From assembly GCA_009763385.1 (NCBI GenBank), contig CM019825.1:114757131-114821130 (forward strand): a stretch of DNA of 64,000 nucleotides. The letters run 5' to 3'. The translations under genes and the position numbers were made by a program. The notes under the pieces are model-generated. The model searched no databases. It had not been told where the DNA came from and was given only the letters and a program-made list of their open reading frames with translations. The DNA is from Coix lacryma-jobi var. lacryma-jobi. Its lineage: Eukaryota > Streptophyta > Magnoliopsida > Poales > Poaceae. Positions 45,201 through 55,378 of this stretch are shown here, piece by piece (position 1 is the stretch's first letter; every line of letters begins with the position of its first letter).

Positions 45201-46481
45201 CCCCAGCGCCCCGAGCCACCTGGTGCCGAGGACGATGTCGTACCCAGCCAGGGGCATGACGAAGAGGTCCGCCGGGAACGGAGCACCAGCGATGAGCAGC
45301 GGCGCGTTGCGGATGACCCCGGCGCAGGTGATGCGTTCGCCGTTGGCGACCATGGCCGTGAGGCGGGGCCGCTGTCGCAGAGGAAGTCCCGAGCGCCGCG
45401 CCGCCTCCTCGGAGATGAAATTGTGGGTGCTGCCGGAGTCGAGGAGGGCGACGAGTGAGGCGGCTCCCAGCGTCACCGCGAGCTGCATAGTGTCGGCCAT
45501 GGACACGCCAGCCACAGCCTGCAGCGAGAAACAGGGGGCCTCCTCATCCCCCGACACGGCAGCGTCATCGGTGTCGGCGATCTCCACACCGTCGACGAAG
45601 AAGATCCGCTTGCAAAACCTGTTATGGCCACGAGAATACTTTTCGTTACAGTTAAAGCATAGGCCGAGGCGGCGTCGTTCCGCCTGCTCCTCCGTGGAGA
45701 GGCGCCGCTGATTGCCCTCACGAGCACCCACCGGCGGCGCGGGCAGCGCCAGCTGCTGTGGCGGCGCGGGAATTGCCGGGCGGGGTGGCGGCGGCGGCAG
45801 CAGACCACGCGCGGATGGCCGCGCCGAGGCCTGGACCGGCCTATCGTTCTCCATGAGCTCCACCTGACGAGCCAGACTCATCGCGGCGGCGAGAGTTGCG
45901 GGGCTGTGGATGCGCACCGCGTGACTCAGAGGCGGAAGGAGGCCGCCGGTGTAGAGCTGGACCCTCTGGTCCTCGTCCAGCCGACCCGCGTGGGGAAGGA
46001 GCGCCTGGAACCGGTTGGAGTACTCCTCCACCGTCCCGGTGCGCCGGCACTCCGAGAGCTCGAACAGAGGAGCCGAGCGGAGGGGAGGGCCAAACCGCAA
46101 CTGGAGGAGTTCCTTGAACCGCCCCCAGCGCGGCGTGCCTTCATCTTCCTGGAGCTGGATGTACCAGAGCTGGGCCACGTCGTCGAGATTGTACGAAGCC
46201 ATCCAGACCTTCTCCTCCGGCATGGTCCGCTGTTGGTGAAAATAGGACTCACATCGGTTGATGAAGATCAGCGGATCGGATTTGCCGTCGAACTTGGGGA
46301 AGTCCATCTTCTGGAACCGCGGCGGCCGGTCGTTGGACTGGGCGGTGTCGGTAGGCCCCGTTCCGGCCGAGGACGAACTCGACTTGGACTTCAGGGACGC
46401 CATGTCGGCCTTCATGGTCGCCATGTCCGCGGACAGATCCTGGAGCATCTTGGCGAGGTCGGCGATGGTCTGGTCCCCCAT
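42144..46481 (-). CDS. Chromovirus gag-pol polyprotein with chromodomain (intact)
   Basis: 1445 codons without interruption. Residues 50-215 are retrotransposon gag (FPKFDGKSDPLIFINRCESY). At 275-290 there is an atypical zinc knuckle (CFNCNEKYSRGHNRFC, spacing C-x2-C-x7-H-x3-C). Protease is at about 347 (LLDSGSTHNF) and RT at 540-710 with the VFFDDILIYS active site near 656-665. RNase H is at about 802 (VECDASTFGF). The integrase has an HHCC finger (995-1030), D at IGIDF (about 1059), D at SDRDP (about 1119) and E at GQTEAAN (about 1155). The chromodomain is at roughly 1335-1385 (VLVQWRGEPTASASWEDFD). Glu replaces the usual Gly in the RNase H phrase GFGAVL. An Arg-rich tail is encoded through the polypurine tract into the 3' LTR. 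The start is the first Met after the primer-binding site. Confidence 0.93.
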   Translation of the reverse strand: MGDQTIADLAKMLQDLSADMATMKADMASLKSKSSSSSAGTGPTDTAQSNDRPPRFQKMDFPKFDGKSDPLIFINRCESYFHQQRTMPEEKVWMASYNLDDVAQLWYIQLQEDEGTPRWGRFKELLQLRFGPPLRSAPLFELSECRRTGTVEEYSNRFQALLPHAGRLDEDQRVQLYTGGLLPPLSHAVRIHSPATLAAAMSLARQVELMENDRPVQASARPSARGLLPPPPPRPAIPAPPQQLALPAPPVGAREGNQRRLSTEEQAERRRLGLCFNCNEKYSRGHNRFCKRIFFVDGVEIADTDDAAVSGDEEAPCFSLQAVAGVSMADTMQLAVTLGAASLVALLDSGSTHNFISEEAARRSGLPLRQRPRLTAMVANGERITCAGVIRNAPLLIAGAPFPADLFVMPLAGYDIVLGTRWLGALGPIVWDLANRRMSFQREGHSISWAGVPTAAAPAVRTVTAGAPLLEALLDAFAGVFATPTGLPPKRAHDHRILLKADAQPVAVRPYRYPAAHKDELERQCAAMIEQGIVRRSDSPFSSPVLLVKKPDGSWRFCVDYRALNAMTVKDAFPIPVVDELLDELNGAKFFSKLDLRSGYHQVRMRPEDIHKTAFRTHDGLYEFLVMAFGLCNAPATFQALMNDVLRPFLRRFVLVFFDDILIYSKSWTDHLRHLRAVLDELRRHQLFVKRTKCSFGASAIAYLGHVISAAGVAMDPAKVQAIHDWPAPRSARAVRGFLGLAGYYRKFVHNYGTVAAPLTALLKKDGFLWDEAAAAAFAALKQAVTSAPVLAMPDFAKLFVVECDASTFGFEAVLVQEGHPVAYFSRPVAPRHCALAAYERELIGLVQAVRHWRPYLWGRRFIVKTDHYSLKYLLDQRLATIPQHHWVGKLLGFDFTVEYRSGVTNTVADALSRRDNEEGELLAVSAPRFDFIERLRQAQATDPALVAIHDELRAGTRAAPWTITEGMVAREGRLYIPPTSPLVREILAAVHDDGHEGIHHTLHRLRRDFHFPTMRRLVQDFVTACATCQKYKSDHLRPAGLLQPLPVPSSVWADIGIDFVEALPRVQGKTVILSVVDRFSKYCHFIPLAHPYTAETVAQAFFADIVCLHGVPQSIVSDRDPVFTSAFWTELMRLTGTKLFMSSAFHPQTDGQTEAANRVIVMYLRCFTGDRPRQWLRWLPWAEYTYNTAFQVSLRDTPFRVVYGRDPPSIRSYEPGETRVAAVAQEMEDRAAFLDDVRYRLEQAQAVQKRVYDQHHRLVSYQVGDWALLRLRQRPAASLPRTTTGKLKPRYMGPYRVVEVVNAVAVRLQLPPEARLHDVFHVGVLKKFVGTPPDSPPALPPVHNGAVVPAPDKIAAARLARGVRQVLVQWRGEPTASASWEDFDDFRARFPDFQLEDDLVFDGGRDVMCGRTYARRRRARDVRRQAERAEAERAAGAQEGQARG

Positions 46482-46597
46482 GATTAGCGAGGCAGCGGTG
46501 GTCGCGATGGAGGAAGACGGGGACGGCGGCGGCGATGGTGGGTGTGCGGCAGCGGCGAGCAGGCTGGCGGAGCGGGAGCGGGACGGCGAAGATCACC

Positions 46598-46612
46598 GGA
46601 CTCGTGATACCA
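46598..46612 (-). promoter_or_regulatory. Primer-binding site of the Reina-like element
   Basis: Minus strand TGGTATCACGAGTCC, three bases after the 5' LTR end; pairs with the initiator tRNA-Met 3' end over the first 8 bases. Confidence 0.8.
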
Positions 46613-46615
46613 GGT

Positions 46616-46992
46616 TGTCAAGGACCTCGTACCCCTGACTGGCCGGACCTCGGCTACGGAGTTCGTAGCCGCCGTTCGTCACGCCGGCGAGGTTATACCC
46701 CTCAGCCGTCGGCTTTAGAGAAGGAGGTAGATTAGGGATAAATTCTTTCTTGATTTCTCAAAAGAGCCGGCTTACAATAATATAAGGCCCGTGGCCTAAT
46801 AGATGGAAAGGTTCTCCTTAATTTTAGGACTAATTCAAACAAGGAAATAACTAATCAACCGGCTAAGTTTCCTATTAGCCACGCGCCTGCCCCTCCTGCG
46901 CCCCGGCCGCGCGCTCAGCCTCCGCGCGCTCGGCTTGGCGGCGCACGTCGCGGGCTCTCCTGCGCCTGGCATATGTGCGCCCGCACATGACA
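46616..46992 (-). repeat. 5' LTR of the Reina-like element
   Basis: Partner of 41885-42261 with identical ends. Differences include the ctAcgg/ctGcgg and gtGgcc/gtAacc-type single-base changes. It is followed outward by TSD TACAT at 46993-46997. Confidence 0.92.
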
Positions 46993-46997
46993 TACAT

Positions 46998-48033
46998 TAA
47001 CTACAGCAACAATAACACAAGGGAAGGCACGCTAAGACAACAAAAATTGAGGGAAGGAGGTGTGCTAAATTGGTTTGGGCATGGCTTCATACCTCAAGCA
47101 GTGGTGGAAGGCATGGGCTTGCACTTCACGATTTTCCATGAGGATGGCAGTGGAAGAAGCAGGGGAAGATCCTCAAGGTAGATTGCCAGGCGAAACTTTA
47201 GTTGATGAGAATGTAACAAGTTGTAAAAGAAGAATGTAAATTGTTTAGAACTTGATTGCCCATTAGCTATATACAAATTCCTTGCAAGGGTGTCTCAGTG
47301 AAACTAATAAACACAGAGAGTCTTTGGTGTACATTAAAACCTTCAATCACAATTTCAAGTTGACTTAAACTGAAATTGATCTTGGTATTTAAAGAATTTA
47401 GTTGCATGTACAAAGCTCGCATGACTCTGTTCCCAGATTATCACAGCTAATTTATCAGAAAAAAAAAAGATTAAGTTTGGTTGCTGTCACAAACTTAGGA
47501 GTGGTGAAATGTGTTGTGGAAATTCATGAGCAATATATCTTCTTGAAAACTTTGAGACCAAATAAAAACAACACTTTTCAACTCCTAAAACGTGAATGCA
47601 AGGAAACAGTGGAGTTTGTACTTAGTAAAAAAAACAGGATCCTAAAAGATCAATAACAGCAACAAAAGGTGATTACAAGACTCATCTATTCAAGATGGCA
47701 TCATTCATCATTTAATATTTCAATAAGATTACAATGATATTGCTTTCCATGTATATCACTAAAAGATTTCATAGTAAGAAATAACCAATTGTCATATTCA
47801 AAAGTCTAGATTTTTAATGATACAAATAAAGAATAACAAACAGATGAAGTTCATTTACTTGAGTTTTCAAAGCCGACCATGTTAAAAGGTAAAATATTAA
47901 AGTAGATTCAGTCTACTGAGAACAGAAAATTAAAATGTATGTCTATAACCCTTTAGTCTCAAACTTGAACATTTCAAGAGTGAAAGTGAAAATGCAGGGG
48001 ACCATGAAACAGGATGTAAACCTTGAACACAAT
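46998..48033. other. Downstream region of the PPR gene, no gene seen
   Basis: AT-rich and presumably includes the 3' UTR of the PPR gene near 48033. A minus-strand stretch at about 47276-47095 (YLEDLPLLLPLPSSWKIVKC) has some coding look and a donor-like GAG/GTATGA just after it. It could belong with the exon-like pieces beyond the chromovirus, but this is not supported further. Confidence 0.4.
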
Positions 48034-49372
48034 CTAATGTATACAGAAGATAAACTTCACAAAATTCCTTTTCTCTGGTGTCCATGGTTCAGCATAGACC
48101 GTTTTTTTTCTGTTCTTCCAAAACTCATCTTTCTTTTCCTTCCTAGGTTTTAAGCCCGACTTGCCTTTAATCATCCCTTGTATGGCACTCTTGTCCTTTA
48201 TGTTCTTTCTTGCAGCCTTCACATCCAAAGTATTCAACAACTTTCTATATGACCTAGGATCAGGTATTTGCCCACTTCGAACCATCTGCTTGTGGTAATA
48301 GAACGCCCTTGAGAAGTCACGAACACGGGCATATGCATATATCATTGTACAATATGTAATGGAGTCTGGTTTTAGTTCCAAGGCTGCCATCTCTTTCAGG
48401 AGTTGGGGCAATTTGTAATGTTGCCCGCCTCTTCCATAAGCATTCATCAAAATGTTATATGTCATGACAGTAGGCCTTAAGCCAATCTTTCCAAACTCAT
48501 ATATAACATCCCTCATCTGAAGATACAACCCATGTTTTGCTAAACAATCGAGCACCACATGGAATATGACTCGTGTTCCACCAACCTTTTCATCAATCAT
48601 AGTTTTCCATGTCTCCATTATCTTCTCTGTGTCGCCTGCTCTCCTAAGAGTGTTGAGTAAAGCTGTATATGTTTCTAAGGTAGGTTTAAGTCCTCTTTTT
48701 TTCATATCCACATATATGGTATGAGCTTTTTCATGCAATCCATTATCTGCATATGCAAAAAGTAGTGCATTATATGAAGAAGATAATGGCTTAATACCAT
48801 CCCTCTTCATCCTCAAGAAAGCATCTTCAGCCTTTCCACTCATTTTCTTCTGGCGCCCATAGGCGCTTATGAGACAATTGTATGATCTAGCACTCGGTTT
48901 TATACCTAAATTTTGCATCTCGAGAAGTAAGGATTCAACAACTTCTGTCTGCAATCTTCTACTGTAAGCATCCATAAGGATATTGTAAGTTGTGGTCGTT
49001 GCTTGTAAACCTTTTCCTTTCATCTCAACAAAGAGCCCTTCAGCTTCTTCAATTTGGTTGGATTTGCAGTATGCCTTCATCAAAATTTCGTATATGCTTG
49101 TGTTTGATGCAATACCTCTTTTCTCCATTTCTGATTGGATGATTAGAGCTTCCTTTTTTAGCCCATCAAAACAAAAGATATTTATCAAAGCCACACCAAC
49201 ATCAAAGCTCCAGTTGACACCTTTTCTGTTCATCCTTTGGAAAAATTCCCATGCATCCTTGGCAGATGCCTTACAATTCTTCATAATATTAAGCATGATT
49301 GAGGATGTCCTGTGATCAGGTTGAACATTGTTCTTTTCCATTAGCTCAAAAACTTCCCAAGCGTCATCATAT
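48034..49372 (-). CDS. EMB1006: PPR protein, exon 2 (EMB1006 / At5g50280-type, chloroplast)
   Basis: Second exon of a P-class pentatricopeptide repeat gene. From the TTTCTTCAG acceptor it starts in codon phase 2 (YDDAWEVFELMEKNNVQPD) and holds about eleven 35-residue PPR motifs, e.g. TYNILMDAYSRRL, SYNCLISAYGRQKKMSG, TYTALLNTLRRAGDTEK and TYNILMNAYGRGGQHYKLPQ. It ends with a Lys-rich tail (KKDEFWKNRKK) and a stop at 48034. It matches my recollection of Arabidopsis EMB1006 closely over the whole repeat region, including KLPQLLKEMAAL and KPDSITY. EMB1006 is a chloroplast-targeted PPR needed for embryo development; PPR proteins bind organelle RNA. An in-frame Met at 49464 inside the intron would allow a truncated product but is probably not used. 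Joined to exon 1 the protein is about 731 residues. Confidence 0.88.
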
Positions 49373-49484
49373 CTGAAGAAAGGTAGAATCAGGTTCATCA
49401 TAATGAATATTAAATCACAAATACAAAGAATAAATGTGGCACAATTTCTACCACTCCTATTCATCGTTAGTTATTGTCATGGTC

Positions 49485-49889
49485 TGTGATGTGGGGGCGA
49501 CAGTACAGCCGCTGGCAGCGAGCACGAGACACAGCTCGCAGTGGCGCACAGCCCCAGCAGGCGCATGAAGAGGCAAGGGCTTAAGTCTTTAATTGGCCAA
49601 CTGCTGTGTGCGTGGCTCTAGGAGGAGAGGAAGGGTTAGTCTTTAATTAAGCCGGCTGCTGTGATAAAGCCTGGCAGAGTACCGAGGTGTCCAGCCTCTA
49701 TTTATGTAATCCATCAACTCAGTTATAAGGAAGGAATGAAGTTATCAGTCTAAACTCACCTACTGCTGTTCTTTAATCTCACCTCCTGCTTGGGCGTCCA
49801 GGGAAGAACCCTGGCGCCACCATTACCTGGTTCAAGCTACGATCTACGTAGTCGAGGGCCTCCCTCCTTAGGGACTGAGGTTCTTGACA
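49485..49889 (+). repeat. 5' LTR of the broken Reina-like element
   Basis: TGTGATGTGGGGGCG...GAGGTTCTTGACA. The primer-binding site (49893-49904) follows after three bases. Confidence 0.92.
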
Positions 49890-50003
49890 ACTTGGTATCA
49901 GCAAGCCGTCGATCCTCCTCCTGTCAACCCTCCTCCACTGCAGCACCATCTTCCTCGTCACCCTCCTCACCCACCCACTCTTCTGCCTCCACCACGCCCC
50001 CCA

Positions 50004-53000
50004 TGGCAGAGCCTTCTCTGGCCGATCTGGCCAAGATGATCTCTGAACTCTCCAAAGGCATGGCGGCGATGCAGCAGCAGATCGTGACGCTGCAGCAGGC
50101 TCAACCCCCGTCATCCTCTTCGGGCTCGCGGGGGTCTGGCTTCGCCGAGCACCAAGGTGATCGACCGCCACGGTTCCAAAAGCTGGATTTCCCCAAATTT
50201 GACGGGAAGTCCGACCCGCTGGCGTTCATCAATCGCTGCGAGTCATACTTCGTGCAGCAGCGCATCACGGCCGAAGAACAAGTTTGGATGGCGTCCTACA
50301 ACCTCAAAGGCACGACGCAGATGTGGTACCTCCTCGTGCAGCAGTCGGAGGGCTCGCCAAATTGGCGGCGCTTCACCGAGCTCCTCCATCTCCGCTTCGG
50401 GCCACCAATCCGCTCCAATCCTTTGGGTGAGCTCATGGCGTGCAAGCGGACCGGCACCGTGGAGGAGTACCAGAGCCGTTTCGAGGCTTTGCTGCCCCGG
50501 GCCGGCCCATTGGAGGAGCAGCAGCGCGTTCAGGCCTTCACGGCGGGCCTCCTGCCACCACTCAGCCACGATGTGGAGATCCAGAACCCTCAGTCGCTCC
50601 TCGTGGCTATGAGTCTGGCGCGGAAGCTGGAACTCCGCGAGCAAAGCGCCGCAACCGCCGCTGTTGCCGCTGCGCTCGTTCCGCCTCCAGTTCCCGCGGC
50701 CTCGGCACCGCGACTCCCGGGGCGCGGGCTGTTGACCGGGCCGCCCCCGACGCTGGCTCTTCTGGCCCCGCCCGCTCCGCCAAACCGCGCCGCCAGCACG
50801 ACACCGTCCTTCGCGGGCCGCCAGGTCCGCCGTCTCTCTTCCTCGGAGATGGATGAGCGCCGCCGGCAGGGGCTCTGTTTCAATTGCAACGAGAAGTACT
50901 CCTGTGGCCACAATCGGGTCTGCCAACGTCTGTTCTTCCTGGACATGGCTGAAGAGGATGAAGCAGAGGAGGCGTTTTCCACGGACAACACCGATGATCC
51001 GCTGATTTCGCTCCACGCGATCGCGGGCGTCCGCACGGGCGAGACGATGCAGGTGCGCATCAACCTGGGGGGCGCGTCCCTACTGGCCCTGCTAGACTCG
51101 GGCTCCACCCACAATTTCGGCGCCGAGGAAGCAGCCGCCAGGACGTCCCTCCGCCTCCAGCTCCGGGGTGGCATGAAGGTTACCGTCGCCAATGGCGAGC
51201 GGGTGCCGTGCCGCGCCGTTCTCCATCGACGGCGTCAGCTTCACCACCGACTTCTTCGCCTTACCCCTGGCCGGCTACGACGTCGTCCTAGGTACTCAGT
51301 GGCTGGCAACGTTGGGCCCAATTCTCTGGGATTTCGGCGCCCTCACCATGTCCTTCTGGCACCATGATCGGCCAGTGTGCTGGAAGGGCGTGGCTGGTCC
51401 AGCAAGCCCGGGCCTCAAGGCGTGCCACCCCACCGACCTGATGCCAGCTCTTTTGGAAGAGTTTACCGCTGTCTTCGCCGAGCCCGAGGGCATGCCTCCA
51501 CCGCGCTCCCGGGATCACCACATCAACCTCATCCCGGGGGCGGCGCCCGTGGCGGTTCGCCCCTACCGCTACCCAGCGTCCCACAAGGATGAGCTGGAAC
51601 ACTAGTGTTCCTCTATGCTGCACCAAGGCATCATCAGGCGCAGCACCTCAGCGTTCTCATCACCGGTACTGCTTGTCAAGAAGGCGGACGGCTCTTGGCG
51701 ATTTTGCGTCGACTATCGTGCGCTGAACGCCATCACGGTCAAGGACGCCCACCCCATTCCGGTCGTTGACGAGCTCTTGGATGAACTCCACGGCGCCCGG
51801 TACTTCTCCAAGCTGGACCTGCGTTCCGGGTACCACCAGGTCCGGATGCACCCGGAGGACATCGAGAAGACCGCGTTCTGCACGCATGATGGGTTGTACG
51901 AGTTTCTGGCCATGCCCTTCGGCCTCTGCAACGCTCCGGCCACGTTTCAGGCCCTCATGAACGACGTGCTCAGGCCGTTCCTCCGCCGTTTCGTCCTCGT
52001 CTTCTTCGACGACATCCTCATCTACAGTCGCTCCCTCGCCGAGCACCTCCAACATGTGCGTGCCGTCCTCACCACTCTTCATCAACACCGGCTCTTCGTC
52101 AAGCGCACCAAGTGTGAATTTGGGGCTGCTTCCATTGGCTACCTGGGGCACATCATCTCTGCCCAGGGAGTGGCTATGGACCCGGAGAAGGTGTGCGCGG
52201 TGGCAGATTGGCCGCAGCCACGGTCGGCCCGAGCAGTTCGTGGGTTTCTTGGCTTGGCGGGCTACTACCGCAAGTTCGTGAAGAATTTTGGGTCCATCGC
52301 TGCTCCACTCACTACCCTCCTCAAGAAAGAGGGTTTCTCTTGGTCGTCGGAAGCAGCCGCCGCCTTCGCTGCTCTCAAAACAGCGGTGACCTCGGCGCCC
52401 GTCCTGATCCTCCCAGACTTCAGCCGCCAGTTCGTGGTGGAATGTGATGCCTTGACGTATGGCTTTGGCGCTGTCCTGCTCCAAGGCCAGAACCCGGTGG
52501 CCTTCTTCAGCCGACCGGCTGGGCCTCGCCATCGATCGCTGGCAGCTTACGAACGCGAGCTGATTGGTCTCGTCTTGGCCATCAGGCATTGGCAGCCATA
52601 TCTCTGGGGAAGACACTTCTTGGTAAGAACTGACCATTTCAGTTTGAAATTTCTGCTGGACCAGCGTCTCTCCACCATTCCCCAGCACCATTGGGTGGGC
52701 AAATTGCTGGGCTTCGAGTTCACGGTGGAGTACAAGGCGGGCAGCACCAACATCGTGGCCGATGCGTTGTCGCGCCGCGACACAGAGGCTGCGGTGCTGG
52801 CCATCTCAGCGCCGCGGTTCGACTTCATCGCGCGTCTTCGTCAGGCCAGCCAGGAAGACCCGGCTCTGGTCGCCCTCCAGGCCGAGATCAGCTCCGGGCA
52901 GCGAACAGCACCCTGGGCAGTCACAGATGGGCTGGTGGCGTTCAGCGGCCGCCTCTATATCCCATCCGGCGCTCCGCTCCTCCATGAGATCCTGGCTGCT

Positions 53001-54222
53001 GTCCATGGGGACGGCCATGAGGGCGTCCAGCGCACGCTCCACCGGCTCCAGCGCGACTTCCACTCACCCAACCTGTGGGTGGTCGTCCAAGACTTCGTGC
53101 GTGCCTGCGACACATGCCAAAGGAACAAGACGGAGCACCTGCACCCCGCCGGGCTGCTGCTGCCCCTCCCTGTGCCGTCCTCCATTTGGACTGACATAGG
53201 GATGGATTTCATCGAAGCGCTGCCAAAAGTGCGCGGCAAATCTGTGATCCTCACCATCGTCGACCGGTTCAGCAAGTACTGCCACTTCATTCCGCTGTCC
53301 CATCCATACTCCGCTGAGTCCGTGGCCCAGGCGTTCTTCTCCGACATCGTCAGGCTCCACGACCTGTCCCAGTCCATCGTCTCCGACCGCGACCCAGTTT
53401 TCACTTCCATCTTCTGGAAAAAACTGATGCGCTTGACTGGGATCAAGCTGCACATGAGAACTGTGTTTCACCCACAGTCTGACGGCCAGACGGAGGCCGC
53501 CAACAAGGTCATTGTCATGTATCTGCGCTGCATGACGGGGATCGGCCCCGACAGTGGCTGCAGTGCTTACCATGGGCTGAATTCACCTTCAACACCGCCT
53601 ATCAGTCCGCCTTGAAGATGACGCCGTTCCAGGTGGTGTATGGCCGGGACCCCCCCTCCATCCGGTCCTATGAGCCGGGCGAGACACGCGTGGCTGCTGT
53701 GGCCAATTCCATGGCTGAACGCGATGAGCTGCTGGCCGACGTACGTGCCCGGCTGGAACAGGCGCAGCAGGTTTACAAGCACTTCTATGATCGGCATCAC
53801 CGCGACGTCCGCTTCAGCCCGGATGACTGGGTTTGGCTTCGTCTCCGACATTGTGCTCCAGCCTCGCTGAATGCAGTCACTAAGGGCAAGCTTCGTCCGC
53901 GCTTCTACAGGCCATATCGTGTCACGGAGGTCATCAACGAGGTTGCCTATCGCCTTGACCTGCCGCCACGCGCCGGCCTCCATGATGTCTTTCATGTCGG
54001 TCTCCTGAAGAAGTTCGTCGGGCTCCACCGCCTCTTCCTCCAGTTCACCATGGCGCCACCCAGCCGGTTCCCGAGCACGCCTCCCGCACCAGGCTTGCCC
54101 GTGGTGTGCGGCAGGTGCTCATCCACTGGCAAGGTGAGCCAGCAGCTTCTGCTACCTGGGAAGACGTCGACTCCTTCCAGGATCGCTACCCCAGCTTCCA
54201 GCTCGAGGACGAGCTGCTTGTA
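50004..54222 (+). pseudogene. Chromovirus gag-pol, disrupted by frameshifts and a stop
   Basis: Starts MAEPSLADLAKMISELSKGM at 50004. Gag (FPKFDGKSDPLAFINRCESY) and knuckle (CFNCNEKYSCGHNRVC) are followed by protease LLDSGSTHNF. A frameshift near 51215 moves the frame to 51192-51605, which ends in TAG where the relative has Gln (ELERQ). RT (FVLVFFDDILIYS), RNase H and integrase (HHCC, SDRDPVFTS, GQTEAAN) are open from 51606 to about 53540. A frameshift there leads to 53612-54100, and another near 54050-54100 puts the chromodomain (VLIHWQGEPAASATWEDVD) into a third frame. Four lesions in all; not functional. Confidence 0.9.
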
Positions 54223-54224
54223 GA

Positions 54225-54247
54225 GGGGGGGGGGGGGGGGGGAGCGA
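54225..54247 (+). promoter_or_regulatory. Polypurine tract of the broken Reina-like element
   Basis: Eighteen consecutive G (54225-54242) then AGCGA, directly before the 3' LTR at 54248. Confidence 0.75.
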
Positions 54248-54651
54248 TGTGATGTGGGGGCCACAGTAGTACAGCCGCCGGCAGCGAGCACGAGACACAG
54301 CTCGCAGTGGCGCACAGCCCCAGCAGGCGCATGAAGAGGCAAGGGCTTAAGTCTTTAATTGGCCAACTGCTGTGTGCGTGGCTCTAGGAGGAGAGGAAGG
54401 GTTAGTCTTTAATTAAGTCGGCTGCTGTGATAAAGCCTGGCAGAGTACCGAGGTGTCCAGCCTCTATTTATGTAATCCATCAACTCAGTTATAAGGAATG
54501 AAGTTATCAGTCTAAACTCACCTACTGCTGTTCTTTAATCTCACCTCCTGCTTGGGCGTCCAGGGAAGAACCCTGGCGCCACCATTACCTGGTTCAAGCT
54601 ACGATCTACATAGTCGAGGGCCTCCCTCCTTAGAGACTGAGGTTCTTGACA
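54248..54651 (+). repeat. 3' LTR of the broken Reina-like element
   Basis: Partner of 49485-49889. It has an extra GTA near its start and lacks four bases (AGGA-type slippage) near 54495 relative to the 5' copy. Confidence 0.92.
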
Positions 54652-54936
54652 TGGTCGGTCGGACATATACTAGAAGGATTAGAGACAAAGAGTAGTTAAT
54701 TAAGTTAGAGGCATTAGGCCCAGTCTTTTATTATTAAAGAGAAAGCTATTGGGACAGCCCCATTAGCAGATGTAAACCCCCTTATATATATGAGGGAGAC
54801 GATTAATGAGAAGCTAAGAAAGAATTAGGGTTTAACCCTATCCCTCTCTCTCTCCCTCCAGCCGTCGCCTCCCCTTCTCTCTCCCTCTCTCTGCCACGCC
54901 GCCTGCCCAGCCCTGCCTCGCCGCCGGCCGCGCCCC

Positions 54937-54954
54937 CAGCAGCAGCAGCAGCAG
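54937..54954 (+). repeat. (CAG)6 microsatellite
   Basis: CAG repeated six times in the GC-rich leader part of the intronic solo LTR. Confidence 0.8.
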
Positions 54955-55238
54955 CCGCAGCACACGGCACCAGCAGCACCAGCAGCCGCGCCGCCGCCCC
55001 AGGACAGCCCTAGCCGGCTTTCAGGAGCACTGTCGCCACCGCTCACCCACAGGAGCCATCTTGCGCCTTACAGTTATAAATCTTGTCACCTACTTCATCT
55101 GAAGAGCCCTTGCATCATTATAAACTAGTCACTAAACTATGTTTCTGCTAGCAGTTTGCTATCTCCAGTGATATATAACTACATATACATTATTCAGATT
55201 CCAAACAAACGGAAAAAGTGATACAATTAAATAACATA

Positions 55239-55378
55239 ATCTGATATTTAGTTAACAACACCCATCTGAATTCCATTATCATGTTTTTCAAAGACAAGCA
55301 AGGGACACATCTGATAATTAGTTAACAACACCCATCTGAATTCCATTATCATGTTTTTCAAAGACAAGCAAGGGACAC
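55239..55378. repeat. Tandem duplication of a 70-bp unit in the PPR intron
   Basis: The unit beginning ATCTGATA and ending AGCAAGGGACAC occurs at 55239-55308 and 55309-55378, with at most two differences near the start. Non-coding. Confidence 0.85.

Larger units (their letters stand above)
41885..46992 (-). mobile_element. Reina-like Ty3/gypsy chromovirus, apparently intact, TSD TACAT
   Basis: LTRs of 377 bp at 41885-42261 and 46616-46992 (five differences seen, about 98.7% identity). TSD TACAT at 41880-41884 and 46993-46997. A primer-binding site and polypurine tract are in place, and one uninterrupted gag-pol frame lies between. Total length 5.1 kb with short LTRs and a C-terminal chromodomain fits the Reina lineage of chromoviruses. 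Of all elements here it has the best claim to recent, possibly autonomous, activity. Confidence 0.93.
49485..54651 (+). mobile_element. Second Reina-like chromovirus, broken, TSD TGGTC
   Basis: LTRs at 49485-49889 (405 bp) and 54248-54651 (404 bp) with six substitutions and two small indels seen (about 98.5% identity ignoring gaps). TSD TGGTC at 49480-49484 and 54652-54656. PBS TGGTATCAGC starts at 49893. A polypurine tract with 18 G ends next to the 3' LTR. It lies antisense to the PPR gene. Protein style is close to the intact element at 41885-46992, but the LTRs differ, so it is a sister family. Confidence 0.93.
49475..55072 (+). mobile_element. Solo LTR in the PPR intron (about 426 bp native) hosting a chromovirus, TSD GTTAT
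   Basis: Starts TGTCATGGTC at 49475 and resumes after the nested element at 54657, ending GCGCCTTACA at 55072. GTTAT flanks it at 49470-49474 and 55073-55077. A TATA box (TATATATA, 54783-54790) gives plus orientation, followed by an AGGGTTTAACCC phrase, CT-rich leader and a (CAG)n run (54937-54954). No internal region of this family remains, so it is a solo LTR. Confidence 0.82.

Noticed and set aside
43926..45458. 510-codon open frame on the plus strand opposite the chromovirus pol
   Set aside because: It is antisense to an intact gag-pol with clear domains and has no recognisable motif; GC-rich third positions in pol commonly produce such frames.
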